Origin: Rhizaria sp. SCN 62-66
Lineage: Eukaryota > Rhizaria, unplaced
DNA: 64,000 bases
Direction: 5' to 3'
Assembly: GCA_001724265.1 (NCBI GenBank)
Contig: MEDY01000184.1
Location: 39,941 to 103,940, forward strand
In this document: piece by piece, positions 21,422-32,783 of the stretch
Position numbering within the stretch: position 1 is the first letter of the stretch
How the letters are laid out: every line of letters starts with the position of its first letter
Translations under genes and position numbers: made by a program
The notes under the pieces: model-generated
Databases searched by the model: none
The model's input: only the letters and a program-made list of their open reading frames with translations
What the model was told of the DNA's origin: nothing

Positions 21422-23563
21422 TCACTTCGCAGCCCCAGCGCTTGCGCCGGCGCCGCCCGCGGAGCCCGCGCCGAGGCCGAACTTGAACGTCCTGGCCCCG
21501 GGCTTGGCGCCGCTGCCCTCGACAGGCGGCGCCGGCTTGACGCCCGTCACGAGCGGCTTGCCCCCGCCGCCGCTGCTGCTCGAGGGCAGCGGGGAGCCCA
21601 GTCCGGTAATGCGCACGCTGCTCGCCGAGCCTGCGCTCGCGGCGGCGGGCTTGACGGGTGTCGCCGCCGCAGCAGGCTTGTCGCTGTCACCGGCGTCGCC
21701 GTCGTCGTCGTTGTCGGAGTCTGAGAGGGGCGCGAGCGTAACGGGCACGACCTCTGTGCCCAGCTCGACGCCGTCCGCGCCTACATCGGCCTCGACGTCG
21801 TCGCTCTGCGGCCACTCGTCGCCGTAGCCGCCGCTGCCGCTGTAGCCCGTGAAGCCGCCCAGCGCGCGGTCCGCGCCCGCGTCGCCGCGCGCGCGCTCGC
21901 GCGACGCCTCGAGCGCCTCACGCTCTGCTGCGCTCGCCGCCGACCGCATGCCGCTACCGCCCACCCCGCCAGCGCCGCCGCCGCCGGAGGACAGGAGCGT
22001 GGCGCTGGAGCGCGTGGTGGTGAGGCGCGAAAGCGTGACGTTGCGTGCGGCCGCCGCGGTCGCCGCCTCGGCGCCGGCGGCCTCGCGGCCCCGCGCGGCC
22101 GACTCGGGCCGGCGCGCGCCCTTGGCGGTCCCCGGCCGCCCCCCCGCGACCGACGCAGCGCCGCTGGCGCCCGCAGAAGCGGCGGAGGTGGCGGGCTCGG
22201 CCGGGAAGGGGTGCGCCTGGCGCGCGGCGGGCAGCTGGTCCAGCACGGCCCGCAGCGCCGCGGAAAGCGTCGCCGCCGTCAGCGCGCCGTTGGCGGGGCC
22301 CAGCTCGAGCAGGAACGCGCTCTCCGGCTCCTCGCTCGCACCCGCACTCGCACTCGCGCTGGCACCGGCACTGGCGCCAGTCTTGGCGGCCGCAGCAGCG
22401 GGGCTGGAGAGGACGGCGAGCGGGTAGCGCGCGCGGCGCTGCAGCGTGGCGAGCGCCTCGGCGCTGTAGTCGCCCGCGCGCGACACGCCCGCAATCGCGC
22501 CGAACAGCTGCGGCGTGCCCGCGCTCGCCGCGGCAGAAGCGGCGGCGGCGAGGCACTGCTGCGCGGAGCCGCGGAGGACGACGAGGACCTTGTTGGACTG
22601 CGGCAGCGCGGGGTGGAAGCGGACCGCGCGCGCGGGCACGCCGGCCGAGCCCAACGCAACGGCCGTCTCGCTCAGCAGCGCGCGCAGCGAGGCGGCGCGG
22701 CCGGCCAGCGCGCCCGAGTCGCCGCGCGCGCGCCATGCCGCCGCGGCCGCAAGCGCGGGCGGCAGCGCCTGCGCGGGGGCGGGCGACGTGGCCGTGGCGG
22801 CCGCGATGGCGCGCGCGGTGGCGATGAAGTCGGCGTCGCCCAGCAGCAGCGCGCCGCCCAGCGGGCAGCCCAGCCCGTGCGCGAAGTCCACCACGGCCGA
22901 GTCAAAGGGCGCGAGCAGTTGCGCGGGCCCCGCAAAGCCGTAGCGGCCCAGCGCCTCGTGCGGACCCGTCGTGTCGAGGTGGAGGCGGATGCCGCTGTCA
23001 GAGCAGAACCCGCGGATGTCCTCGACGTCTTCCCACGGCACGCACTGCCCGCCCGCGCCCTGCAGCGGAATCTCGAGCGAAACCACGCCAGGGAGCTTCC
23101 AGTTGCTCTTGGCGGCGCCCACGACGTCCTTGTACGACGGGGGCGCGTCGAGGCGTGCGCCGGTAAAGACCTTGGAGAAGCCTAGCGTGGTGGAGAGCGC
23201 GTCGCCGTAGCCGGCCTCCATCAGCGACTGCTTGTGCAGCGCAACGACCTTGAAGCGATCGCGCGCGTTGACCGTCAGCGCGGTGATGTTGGCGGCCATG
23301 GCCGAGGTGAAGAAGAGCGCGCGCTCCTTGCCGCACGCCGTGGCGACCTCTTGCTCGAACGATGCGATGAAGGCCGCCGCGTCATCGGTCCACGAGGGCG
23401 CGGCGGCGCCGCCGAACACGTTAACCAAAGGGGACGTGTGAAAAGAAGAGAACGAGGACGGGCAGGATGCCACGAGCGACTGCAGGACGGACTGAACGCT
23501 CATGGAAGCCTCAGGCTCGTTTAAAAACACCTGACCAGATCCGTTTGGCATTGCTCTGTGCAT
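21422..23563 (-). CDS. Threonine-aldolase-like protein, PLP lysine replaced by His
   Basis: Single exon, 713 residues from the first ATG, TGA stop; ATGs at residues 5 and 21 are alternative starts. Residues 40-380 follow the fold-type I threonine aldolase/beta-eliminating lyase layout: an FFTSAMAANITAL block (compare FLPTGTQANLVAL), an RLHLDTTGPHEA block (compare ALHVDGARIFNA) and a DFAHGLGCPLGGALLLG block (compare CLSKGLGTPVGSLLVG). The lysine that holds pyridoxal phosphate is His229 here. The usual Gly-Ala-Arg after HVD is also changed, and the catalytic-His region is not conserved. I infer a pseudoenzyme. Residues from about 390 are Ala/Ser/Gly/Asp-rich low complexity, not found in aldolases (about 330-360 residues). 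Confidence 0.75.
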   Translation of the reverse strand: MHRAMPNGSGQVFLNEPEASMSVQSVLQSLVASCPSSFSSFHTSPLVNVFGGAAAPSWTDDAAAFIASFEQEVATACGKERALFFTSAMAANITALTVNARDRFKVVALHKQSLMEAGYGDALSTTLGFSKVFTGARLDAPPSYKDVVGAAKSNWKLPGVVSLEIPLQGAGGQCVPWEDVEDIRGFCSDSGIRLHLDTTGPHEALGRYGFAGPAQLLAPFDSAVVDFAHGLGCPLGGALLLGDADFIATARAIAAATATSPAPAQALPPALAAAAAWRARGDSGALAGRAASLRALLSETAVALGSAGVPARAVRFHPALPQSNKVLVVLRGSAQQCLAAAASAAASAGTPQLFGAIAGVSRAGDYSAEALATLQRRARYPLAVLSSPAAAAAKTGASAGASASASAGASEEPESAFLLELGPANGALTAATLSAALRAVLDQLPAARQAHPFPAEPATSAASAGASGAASVAGGRPGTAKGARRPESAARGREAAGAEAATAAAARNVTLSRLTTTRSSATLLSSGGGGAGGVGGSGMRSAASAAEREALEASRERARGDAGADRALGGFTGYSGSGGYGDEWPQSDDVEADVGADGVELGTEVVPVTLAPLSDSDNDDDGDAGDSDKPAAAATPVKPAAASAGSASSVRITGLGSPLPSSSSGGGGKPLVTGVKPAPPVEGSGAKPGARTFKFGLGAGSAGGAGASAGAAK

Positions 23564-24016
23564 AGTGCGCGACAGACACGTTAAGGTAGAGATACAAAAT
23601 CAATTTGAAATAGAAAAACAATGAGTTAGTTAGGACATTCTGGCATAGTCGAAAAGACGGTCGTTTCACGATGTCATTTAAGACTTTCGATGTCGTCAAT
23701 CGCTCAACGGCAGCCCCAAGATCTTTACCACGAACTGCTGTCATAATCAAAATCTACAGTTTTCCGACGATAACTCGACATAACCACGTTATTATTCTGA
23801 ATCTACACCTTAATGCAATAGTACATGTTAATTTTGAGCGTAAATTATTGTTTTTCACTTGAAATCCTTTTGTTATACTACGAATTTCTCTTTGTAAAGA
23901 CTATCCGTCATGTCGTCATCGTCTGCACCTAGAGACAACAAGCGAGAGATATCAGTGTCCTTGCACCCAGAACACGAGTAAAACAACGATATAACATTGT
24001 TGATCACACAGGTGAT
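23564..24016. other. Spacer upstream of the aldolase-like gene
   Basis: AT-rich sequence. A 23-codon reading frame from an ATG near 23910 is visible but cannot be joined in phase to the sequence downstream. No confident gene. Confidence 0.4.
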
Positions 24017-24443
24017 ATGTATTGGTTTACGTTTGAGGAGGAGCGCGATAAGGCTGACGACGACGACGTCACATTGTCACGCAGTGAAGGTTCGTAAATA
24101 TTGTTGTTAGTGGTGTTGTTATTGTACAAGCGAAAGGCAGGCATACGGGTGCGCGTAGTATTATTTACATTAAAGTTACATTACTTATGGTAATACCTAA
24201 CATCGCTCCAATACGTCCACTTGTCTCGTTCTAGGCTTGTTTTTGCACTTGCTCGCCGACTTGTTTGCGAACCAAGCGCGCGTGGTCTTCAGCCAACGTG
24301 ACGCTGCGTTGAGCGGTGAAGCAGCGAGTGCAAGCGACAGAGGCACGGCAATGTGTCTCCCGTCTATCTAGCAACTCTTCATGTCCACACGCTGTTGTCG
24401 TCAAGATCAAGCTGCAAACCGCCGAAACGCCAATTTATACTAA
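24017..24443 (+). CDS. Tentative small gene with an in-frame UAG
   Basis: Proposed exons 24017-24089 and 24235-24443; 93 residues, TAA stop. The intron would use GTTCGT and TCGTTCTAG, phase 1. The first exon reads MYWFTFEEERDKADDDD and the second LFLHLLADLFANQARVVF, both protein-like. A TAG at 24369-24371 (codon 70, context PSI-TAG-QLF) lies in frame, as in the four firmer cases. No family recognised, and composition is less GC-rich than in the surrounding genes, so this is weak and could be a chance frame. Confidence 0.25.
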
Positions 24444-25691
24444 CGGAGCTTGGCTTGGTCCAAGGCGATACACAGTCGCACAAGAGCACAGCAGACCAAG
24501 ACGAAAAGAAAGCATCGACATAACATACGTCGGCATACTTCGACAATAAAAACACGAACTAAAAGCAAACTAGCATAACATAACATAACACACGGCAGAC
24601 ACTCTAGCTAGCGTCTCTCAGCCTCACGTAACCATAGTAGGAGCACAAAACTTGAACAAAAGAAATTTCGACACTAACATCACAATAGCAACGTCAGCAA
24701 CAGCAGCAACACACAGCAACTATGCTTGCTCCAGTCTGAATGACGAAATGTTGCGATGCTACATGTGATACAGGTTTATATGCATGCAAAAACACACAAC
24801 GAAAAGGGCCGTTTCAGTTCGTTAGATGCATACAGACACACTCAAAAAAAAGACGCGTCACACGCTGCCATTCCACACACTTCGCGCTTCGTGCTTCGAA
24901 TCGTAGGCACCGCGCATTGCTGTGGTAAGCAGCACTGCGCGCGAGTACGAACTGTGAGGACAGCGGCGTGAGGGCGGTTGGTAACGATTAGAGGTGCAGA
25001 GATAGGCAGAGCACAGTGCGGCTGCTGATGTTTGAGTGACTGACTGTGGAAGCGGCGGCAGCAGACAGCAGAGCGTGAGACTAAGAGGGAGCTGTCTGTC
25101 TGAGCGAGGGAGTGAGCGTGCGGTGCGCAACAACGAAGCTTGCAACGGCAACTGCGACTGCAGCTGTCATTGCATTAGGACATGCGAAGACAAACGTGAC
25201 CGCGACAGCGCAGCGGAAGAAACGTCAGAGGCCATGACGAACACAACGAATGGAGCTCCAAACTACGACTGAAGCAACACATTGATGCTTGCAGAGCCAG
25301 TACAACACGGTGGAGCTGAAACGGACAAAGCAGGACAGAAGCAAGCCAAAAAACGAATGAAAAAGACAAAAAAGATTACAAAGAGACAAAAACAGTTATT
25401 TTTAAAAAAAGAAAGCAGAAAAAGCTTGAGACCACTTTTAGAGCAGCCCAACAAAAATGTTCAAAACGCTTCGCGTTTCACGAGACTTTTTCGAGGTGAC
25501 GCGGAGCTAGACAAGACAGCCCTCACAGCTTAACAGCGTAACAGCGTGACAAGGCCGTCGCAACAGCAAAACACGGCGAAAGCACAGGGCAAAGCAGAGC
25601 AGCCATTGACACTCTAGCTCTGGCTCAGGATTTAGTCGCCAGTGCTGTGCTGGTATGCAGACAGTGCGTTCACAGCGCGTTCACCGCTAAT
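24444..25691. other. Long spacer rich in A and C on the plus strand
   Basis: Contains ACATA/ACACA-rich stretches (about 24570-24700) and A-rich sequence (25330-25430). A 78-codon frame at 25036-25272 has no recognisable features. No confident gene. Confidence 0.4.
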
Positions 25692-27858
25692 TTACCGCGC
25701 GTAGGGATCCGCGGCGCCGGGGCCCTGCTGGTACTGCGGCGGCTGCTGGTACTGCTGCTGCGCGTACTGCTGCTGCTGCTGCTGCTGCTGCTGCGGGGGA
25801 TAGTAGGCCGCGGGGCCGCCGGCGGCGGCAGGGTTCTGGCCGGGGGCCGTGGCAGCGGCGCCGCCGGCGGCTTGGAGCTGCGCAGCCTTCTTGGCGTCCT
25901 TCTTGGCGCGCTCGGCTTCGGCGACCTCGAAGGCGCGTGCGAGGTTGCCGGGGGCCCACTTGCGCTCCTTGTCGGCGAGGAAGCACAGGAACATGGTGTC
26001 GAGCCCGGTCTCGAACACGGTCATGAAGAGCGACGCGATGACGAATGAGAGGATGAAGATGACAACCATGGGCATGACCGTGGACGAGATGCGGTCCTCC
26101 CACACGTACATGATGACCATGGCCGAGATGCCCGTGGTGAGGAGCGCGACGCAGAGCTTGCCGAAGAAGACGACGAAGGTGCCCACGAGCGTCATGGCGG
26201 CAGCGCGGCCGACGTTCTGCATCAGCAGCCCGAAGGCCTGGAAGGCCGAGGAGCAGAAGTTGTCGCCCGTGATGGAGCACCACACGAGCGCGTTGCGCGA
26301 GATGTAGTCGAGACACTTCTGGCAGCACTTGAGGCAGCACTGCACGCAGCACAGCAGGCACTTCATGCAGCGGTTCTGCGAGTTGCGCGTCTTCTTCTGG
26401 ATGTACGTCACCACGGCGCGCACGAAGCGGATGATCGCGATAATCAGCGCGCCGAACGCGGCCGTGCCCGTGTGGTAGCGCAGCATGCGGCCCAGCGAGT
26501 TGAACACGGGCGTCAACGGCAGCTGGTCCTTGCCGGGGCCTTGCTGTGCACGAGGGAAGAAAACAAGAGTTTCGACACGAATAGAGATGATGCAAGATGA
26601 GCTCATATCACAATGAAGATGTGAACTATCACATCAAATCAAAAATTAAAAATAATGTCCAGCATATCATTCATAAATAACTGATGTTTTTACATACCTG
26701 GCGTTCGTCGGCGTCGGTGGGGGAGGGCAGCGAGAAATACCAGTTGGCGATGGCACCGGACATGACCATGTAGGTGGCGTAAATGGTAAACTGGTAGACC
26801 CACAGCAAGTGCAGGAAGTGGTACGCAAAGAGCTTCTGGAACGTGTCATTCCACGAGTACTCGTTGTACGTGGTGGAGCCGGCCATGTACGCGACGTCTT
26901 CGTAGCCCACATCCTCGGGCAGCGGGCGCACGGTAAGCTCCTTGACGGAGAAGAGGAAGAGCGCGGTGACGACCCAGTAGACCATCCAGCCGGCGACCCA
27001 GAGGAAGGGCAGGATGGGATACACCAGCAGCGTCTTGATCTGGTCCAGCGCGCACGCCGCGGCGCCGATCACGTGCAGCGACAGCGCGATGCGCTTGCGG
27101 AGGAAGAAGACGACGATGATAAAAATGGCCGTGAGTGCGACGGCAATCCAGCCCACGACGCGGGCCGCGAGCGCGCGGTTCGGGATCTGCACGTTGGCGT
27201 CTTCGGTGTATCGCGCGTACCGCAAGAGGCCGTAGCCGACGAGGAAGCCGCCGATGACGATGAGCACGATCGTGCCCCAGACAAGGAGCATGCGGCACGC
27301 GGGAACCTTCATGCACTTGACGTAGGCGAAGGAGAAAATGAGCGCGATGAAGGCGGCGGCAACGAGCATAGGCCAGGTCATGTACAGGTCGCCGAAGACG
27401 CGCGAACTGGTTTCGCTGACGGAGCCGAGCTTGCTGGCGACCGTGTTAAAGCCGTCGGGCTTAGGCACGCAGTAGCGGAAAATCTGCCACGACTCGTACG
27501 TCTCGGGAAAGTTGCTCGCGTCGTTGAGCGTGGCGTTGCAGGCGTTGACGCAGATCTTGATGTCGAAGATCTGGTCCGAAACGACGGCGTTGGTGACTGT
27601 GGGCAGGACGGGCCAGGCGGCGAACTTGGAGTCCTCCAGGCCGGCGGCGCGACCGCAGACGCGGCCAATGTAGTCGACGCCGTAGACGACGCGGATGGGG
27701 TCGCCGCCGTTGTCGATGGCGTAGTTGAGCATGATGAAGGAGCCCACGAATGAGGCGATGAAGAGCAGGAGCATCAGGATGTCCGTGCAGGAGCGCTTGG
27801 AGCCATCGCGGAACTCAAGCACGTCCGGCTTGTCCTCGTCCGAGCCGCAGCAACACAT
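25692..27858 (-). CDS. Choline-transporter-like (CTL/SLC44) membrane protein
   Basis: Two exons, 26698-27858 and 25692-26543; 670 residues, TAA stop. Intron donor GTATGT, acceptor GTGCACAG, phase 0. I chose the ATG at 27858 (MCCCGSDEDKPD); the frame is open upstream to 27939 but the extra residues look like leader. Around ten membrane segments are visible: one near residues 30-48, a large extracellular loop with several Cys (about 70-165), then clusters at about 170-300 and 330-600. The Cys-rich MKCLLCCVQCCLKCCQKCLDYI stretch between them and the following ISRNALVWCSI are typical of the CTL family signature. The tail is Gln-rich with a run of eleven or so Gln. CTL proteins move choline or related solutes, though not all members do so. 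Confidence 0.88.
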
Positions 27859-28545
27859 CTGCGGTCGAGCTGTGGGGCGGTTGGGAGACTTAAGGTAAAG
27901 TGGAATAGAGCGGGAAACGCGCGTGGCCGTTATGAGCAAGGAGTAGGCGGGAGGGCGAGGGTGAAGACGGGAAGGTGAGTTTAATACAAATGAGCATCGA
28001 TTTTAGGCAAACTACGTTAACAATATAATGTAAGCACACGGATAATGTCAATATACAATATCAAAATTTTGCTCACGTGCGATTTGAGAGCGGTCGCGAG
28101 GCTGGGAGCGAGCAGCGGCCGCATGGAGACGAAGCACGGCCAGGTAGCGAAAAAAAGAGGGGTCGAATTCGCTGATTCACCTACTGTTTCGCACAGTGCC
28201 TCAACAAAAATACTGCACAAACAAGGCTCACTCACCGAATTCCAGACTTTGAGCTTAAACCTACGTATTGGCATCGCACACATTTACTTCTTCGGCGTGT
28301 CCACGCCTTCACCTCTCCTGGTCGCCGTCCGTCGAAGGACTGTCTGACTCCTCTGTCTGACCACAAATCATAACCGAACATCTACCTTCTTCTACAAAGT
28401 GGCATAAAGTTCGGTATACGTTAATAAAAATAGTATATCATCATGAAAAAGACATGTTTATGTATTATATCTAAACTTGGCACCACAGGGCCATCATCAA
28501 AGACGCCATATATCATCTTTACTAGTTTTGAGAGAGCGGCATGGT
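27859..28545. other. Spacer between zinc-ribbon gene end and CTL start
   Basis: CTL promoter side and 3' region of the zinc-ribbon gene. AT-rich at 27970-28080 and 28350-28500. A 100-codon plus-strand frame at 28045-28347 has no support. No gene is seen. Confidence 0.5.
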
Positions 28546-29019
28546 TCAAGTGAGGATGTCCTCGAAGGGCAGCGTGTCGGGCAGCGTGTACTGGCAGTCG
28601 GTGCCGACGGGACACATCTGCTCCGCAACGCGGCGGCGCAGCTGGTCCTTGGTCATCGCGCGCGCGCCCTTGCCGCCGAGCCCGAGCAGCGGCATGGCGT
28701 AGTGGTGCAGCACAACGAAGAGCAGGAAGATGAGCACGGCCCGCAGCACCAGCAGCCGCGCGTCGCGGTACATCGGGTGCCGCGCGCTCACCATGCTCTC
28801 CCACACTGAAATATCGGCATCGTCCGCGTCCGCGGGCGCAACCACGGTGGACCCAGACCCCAAACCAGCGCCAGCGCCAGCGCCATCGCCAGCGCGAGTG
28901 CGTGAACGAGAGTTAGAGCCAGCAGTGGGGGCAGGCGGAGCGGTCTTCTGCAGCGGCTGCTGCTTAGCGCGGGCGGTGGTCGCGTTCGCGGCCGCATTGC
29001 GCGCACGCAGGCCGTCCGC

Positions 29020-29050
<31 letters not shown>

Positions 29051-29367
29051 GCAGCAGCAGTGGCGGCGGTGGCAGCGGCGGCCTCGCGCTTGCGGCGGCG
29101 GTCGTGCCTGCTCCCGTCATCGCCATCGTTGCCATCATCACTGTCACTGCCCTTGGCGTCGAGACCACTGGCAGCGCCGGCAGCAGCAGGCGCGCTGTCG
29201 TTTTCACCGGATGTGTCGTTCCTGCTGGCGCTGACCTCAGACTTGGCAGCAGGTAGATCGGGCACCTTGGAGCCGCACGAGACGCAGAACCGCGCGGCGG
29301 GCACGAGCCCGGAGCCGCAGGAAAAGCAGAAACTCGGCGCGGGGGCCGGGAAAGCGTCGGAAGACAT
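28546..29367 (-). CDS. Zinc-ribbon, single-pass membrane protein
   Basis: Single exon, 273 residues from ATG 29367, TGA stop; the frame is open upstream to 29607 but the conserved part begins at 29367. Residues 10-40 hold two CxxC pairs (FCFSCGSG and FCVSCGSK) spaced like a zinc-ribbon fold. A long Ala/Ser/Asp/Asn low-complexity linker with a basic patch (RHDRRRKRE) follows. Near residue 210-235 is one hydrophobic segment (VLRAVLIFLLFVVLHHYAMPLL), then a short tail ending in PFEDILT. I infer a zinc-ribbon on one side of a membrane anchored near its C-terminus. The family is not recognised beyond the ribbon. Confidence 0.75.
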
Positions 29368-29967
29368 AAAGAGCGGGGCAGAGCGCGACAGGCGCTGTGC
29401 GGTGGAGCTGGGCGGGGGAGACGGGGGCGTTGAGACCCGGTGCGCTGGGCTGTCGGTGTGCGAAGTGGCTGTGGATATGGGAGGATAAAGCAGGACTGAT
29501 GAGAAGTGAATATTAAAAAATAAAAGAACTCTAAGAAGAAGTCTGTGTAGAGCCGAGAGTGAGGCTATTAACGGTTCTTTGCGTCCTAGGCACTGTGATT
29601 CGATCACCCTCTAATCGAGGCTATGGCGTTCGTCTTGGGTGGAGCTGTTTTGGAATGTTCTCCGCGCCTCACTCTTTCAGAGTACATTTCGCTCTCTAGA
29701 ACCATCAGGATGTCCACTCATTGAAATTCGGAGTATTACTCTGACTTTTCTATTTGATTTTTATGTTATGTTTGAAATAATTCTCACCGACACTCGCTAT
29801 TCTACTTTTACCATCACACTAGGTCTTCGTTCTCCTACTTCCCCCACTTGGCCCAACCTTCCCTACAAGTCACTCCCTTGCCCCGCAAACGAGGTTTATC
29901 CCGTTTTTCACGCGGTTAACTTGCACCTTCTTACTGATTCCACTCGCGATACAGAAGTGACGCCGAG
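29368..29967. other. Divergent promoter region, zinc-ribbon gene and GCN5
   Basis: AT-rich at 29490-29560 and 29720-29820, pyrimidine-rich before GCN5. No gene is seen. Confidence 0.5.
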
Positions 29968-31788
29968 ATGTCCGCCTCCGCAGCCTCCGCTGCTCCCCTC
30001 CCCAGCTCGAGCGCCAGCTCCAGCTCTTCGAGCTCCAGTGCCAGCGCCAGCGCCAGCGCCGACCACAACATGAGCGCGGCCGAGTCCGCCGCGGTGGCGG
30101 CCGGGCTGGGCGCGGGCAGCCAGGGCGGCGACTCGCTCGTGCACGGCCCCAGCGACATCGCGCGCGCGCTGACCACCTCGAGCACCTACGTCTTCTCAGA
30201 GGGCTCCGCGCTGCCCCCCGCCAACACGAGCTCCGATGCAAGCGCCGACAACCGCGCGAATTCCGCCTCTGCCTCCGCCGCTGGCGACTCATCGTCCGCG
30301 TCCGCTGGCACTGGCGCAGCTGCGCCTCCTAATCGGCGCGCGATGGTCCCGCTGGCGGCGGCGGGCGCGGCCTTCCCCTGCCCGTCGCCGCTGCTGCCGA
30401 CGGCGGGGGCGGACCTGGCCCGGTACCCGCACGCCGAGGCGGCGCGGCTGCGCGAGCTGCGCGGCATGGTCGAGTTCCGTCTTGTTTGGAACAATGGGCT
30501 GCCCGAGCACATGATCGCGCTCATCGGCGCCAAGGACATCTTCGCCGCTCAGCTGCCCAACATGCCCAAGGAGTACGTGGCACGGCACGTGCTGGACCGC
30601 AACCACCGCACGATCGTGCTCATCACCGAGCGCGGCGTCATCGGCGGCATCTGCTTCCGCCCCTTTTATTCGCAGCGCTTCGCCGAGATCGTCTTCTGCG
30701 CCATTACCTCGTCGGAGCAGGTCAAGGGCTACGGCTCACGTATCATGAACCACCTCAAGGAGCACGTCAAGACCGAGGGCATCGAGTTCTTCCTGACGTA
30801 CGCGGACAACTTCGCGACAGAGTACTTCCGCAAGCAGGGCTTCACGAAGCACCTGTCGATGCCTGTGGAGCGCTGGAAGGGCTGGATCAAGGACTACGAT
30901 GGGTCCACGCTCATGGAGTGCCGCATCAATCGACGCGTTAACTACCTGGACGTGCCCTCGATGGTCACGGCACAGCGCGAAGCTGTGTTCGCGCGCATCA
31001 AGCAGGTCTCCAACACGCACGCAATCTTCCCCGGCCTCACCTTCGGCCGCGACAAGCGCCCCTACCGGATCGAAGACATCCCCGGGGTTCTCGAGGCGGG
31101 CTGGCGGCCCGGCAACAACAACTGCGTCGTCGGGCTCGGCTACGGCGACAGCGGCGCGCAGGCCGGCGGCGGCAGTCAGCAGACTCCTCCCCAGCCGGGC
31201 TCTGGCTCTGGCTCCGCTGGCGCTGGCTCTGGCTCTGGCGCGGGCGCGTCTGGGACCGTGAGCTTGGGCCCGGCGGTGGCAAACCCGACGGCGGTGGACC
31301 CTGACACGGGCCTGACGCTGATCGAGCTGGTCGCGCGGCTGGGCGCGGTACTCAAGGGCATCAAGGCCACAAAGGACGCCTGGCCCTTCGCCAAGCCGGT
31401 CGACGCGCGCGTGGTGACCGACTACTACACGCTCATCGCCGAGCCCATGGACCTGGCCGAGATGACGCGCCGCATGAACACCGGCTTCTACACGTCCAAG
31501 CAGCTGTTCGAGCGCGATATGGCGCTCGTGGTGGGCAACTGCCGTCGGTACAACGCACCCATGACGACCTACTACCGCTGCGCCGACGCTGTCGAGGTCG
31601 CCTTCAAGCGGCTCATGGCGCAGCAGTTCACCGCCACCGCCTCCTCCGCGACTGACGCGGCGGCCGCGAACGGCGACGCCGACGGCGACAACAACAGCTT
31701 TAGCTCTAGCTCTTGCTCTAGCGCGAGTGCAAGTGCGGGTGCGGGCGGCGTCAGGGCGGGGACGGTGAGCCTCGTGATGGACGACTGA
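29968..31788 (+). CDS. GCN5: GCN5-type histone acetyltransferase with bromodomain
   Basis: Single exon, 606 residues, TGA stop. Catalytic subunit of SAGA/ADA-type coactivators; acetylates histone H3 tails in the nucleus. The GNAT domain spans about residues 160-330: the catalytic Glu240 sits in AEIVFCAI, the acetyl-CoA loop is QVKGYGSRIMNHLK, and YFRKQGFTKH closes the fold. The bromodomain spans about 447-550, with the WPFAKPVD, YYTLIAEPMDL and RRYNAP motifs; Asn529 is the acetyl-lysine contact. The N-terminus (residues 1-150) and the linker before the bromodomain are Ser/Ala/Gly low complexity. There is no PCAF homology domain of animal type, so the layout is like fungal and plant GCN5. Confidence 0.95.
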   Translation: MSASAASAAPLPSSSASSSSSSSSASASASADHNMSAAESAAVAAGLGAGSQGGDSLVHGPSDIARALTTSSTYVFSEGSALPPANTSSDASADNRANSASASAAGDSSSASAGTGAAAPPNRRAMVPLAAAGAAFPCPSPLLPTAGADLARYPHAEAARLRELRGMVEFRLVWNNGLPEHMIALIGAKDIFAAQLPNMPKEYVARHVLDRNHRTIVLITERGVIGGICFRPFYSQRFAEIVFCAITSSEQVKGYGSRIMNHLKEHVKTEGIEFFLTYADNFATEYFRKQGFTKHLSMPVERWKGWIKDYDGSTLMECRINRRVNYLDVPSMVTAQREAVFARIKQVSNTHAIFPGLTFGRDKRPYRIEDIPGVLEAGWRPGNNNCVVGLGYGDSGAQAGGGSQQTPPQPGSGSGSAGAGSGSGAGASGTVSLGPAVANPTAVDPDTGLTLIELVARLGAVLKGIKATKDAWPFAKPVDARVVTDYYTLIAEPMDLAEMTRRMNTGFYTSKQLFERDMALVVGNCRRYNAPMTTYYRCADAVEVAFKRLMAQQFTATASSATDAAAANGDADGDNNSFSSSSCSSASASAGAGGVRAGTVSLVMDD

Positions 31789-32783
31789 GCGGCTGGGCTG
31801 GGCTACTGTGTTGTTTGGCAAACAGACGCGAACATAGACAGACAGTCAGAGAAGGGGTCAGTCCAACTGCATCTGTCTGTCTGACTCTGACCTGACAAGC
31901 ATGCGCGATAATCTATCCTGAAGATGCTCGTCAGTCAGAGGACGTATGACTCGAAGGAGTCTCATTGATTGATGGTAGAATCTTTGTTTTGTATAAAATA
32001 TGGCCATACATAAATGTATATTCGTCACACGCTTCTGGATTCGTGCATGCTCAAGTGTACATGCTCAACAAATTAGTTTCTGTGTGTCGAAGACGCAGCA
32101 GTGTGATTGAGTCGCCAGGTTCGCAAAAAATCGAAGCAGATGCGATTGTCGTCGTTGTTTTGAAGAGGAATCTCAGGATCAATTCACGGGATACTGCGCT
32201 GTTACGACCGAGGGGAGAGGTTTAATAGCAGTGACAGAATATGGATATGTATGATCTATCGTGTGTCATAATTCTGTTTTCTATGCCGATTGTCTAGGAG
32301 TCGCTTGAGCTGCCTATGCCATCGCTTTGCCTCGGATGACTCAGAGGAGGGTCTTGTCTCTCTGTCATTCCCAAGCTCTTCCCATACTCAATGTATCCCG
32401 ACCTATTGACGCAGTCCATCTAGTAAACGAACTGATATATACTATATTCAACCCTGGTACTCGCACTCATTGATCTACCTCTTCATATCTCTTTCTGAAT
32501 CCCGGCTCCCTTCCTTCCCCCCCACGCCGCCTCGCCCAACCTCACACTTCACAGTCGCGCACAGCCAAGCCTCACGCAGCACAGATACGCGTCCAATCCC
32601 GGCTTTGTTTCTTGCTTTGCTCTCCCCGAGCCCAACCGCAGCAGCAGGCCCTCTTGCCAGCAGCTCGCCAGCGCCAGCGTCTGACTGAGTCTTTCTGCTC
32701 AATCCCGCTTGCTAACAGCAACTGTCACATAACAACAGCCTCAGCCCCGTAAGCACCCCCGGCTTCGCTTCCCGCTCTCCACC
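31789..32783. other. Spacer between GCN5 and SEC23
   Basis: A 10-bp inverted repeat, AGACAGACAG at 31836-31845 and its complement at 31873-31882, lies 48 bases after the GCN5 stop and could fold in the 3' UTR. The rest is AT-rich to 32250 and pyrimidine-rich just before SEC23, as expected for a 5' leader. No gene is seen. Confidence 0.5.

Noticed and set aside
23910-23981. 23-codon frame as a first exon of the tentative small gene
   Set aside because: The only donors near its end give phase 0 or 2, whereas the downstream exon needs phase 1; the join would meet TGA or change frame.
25036-25272. 78-codon plus-strand frame
   Set aside because: No recognisable motif, composition like the surrounding spacer, and no splice partners.
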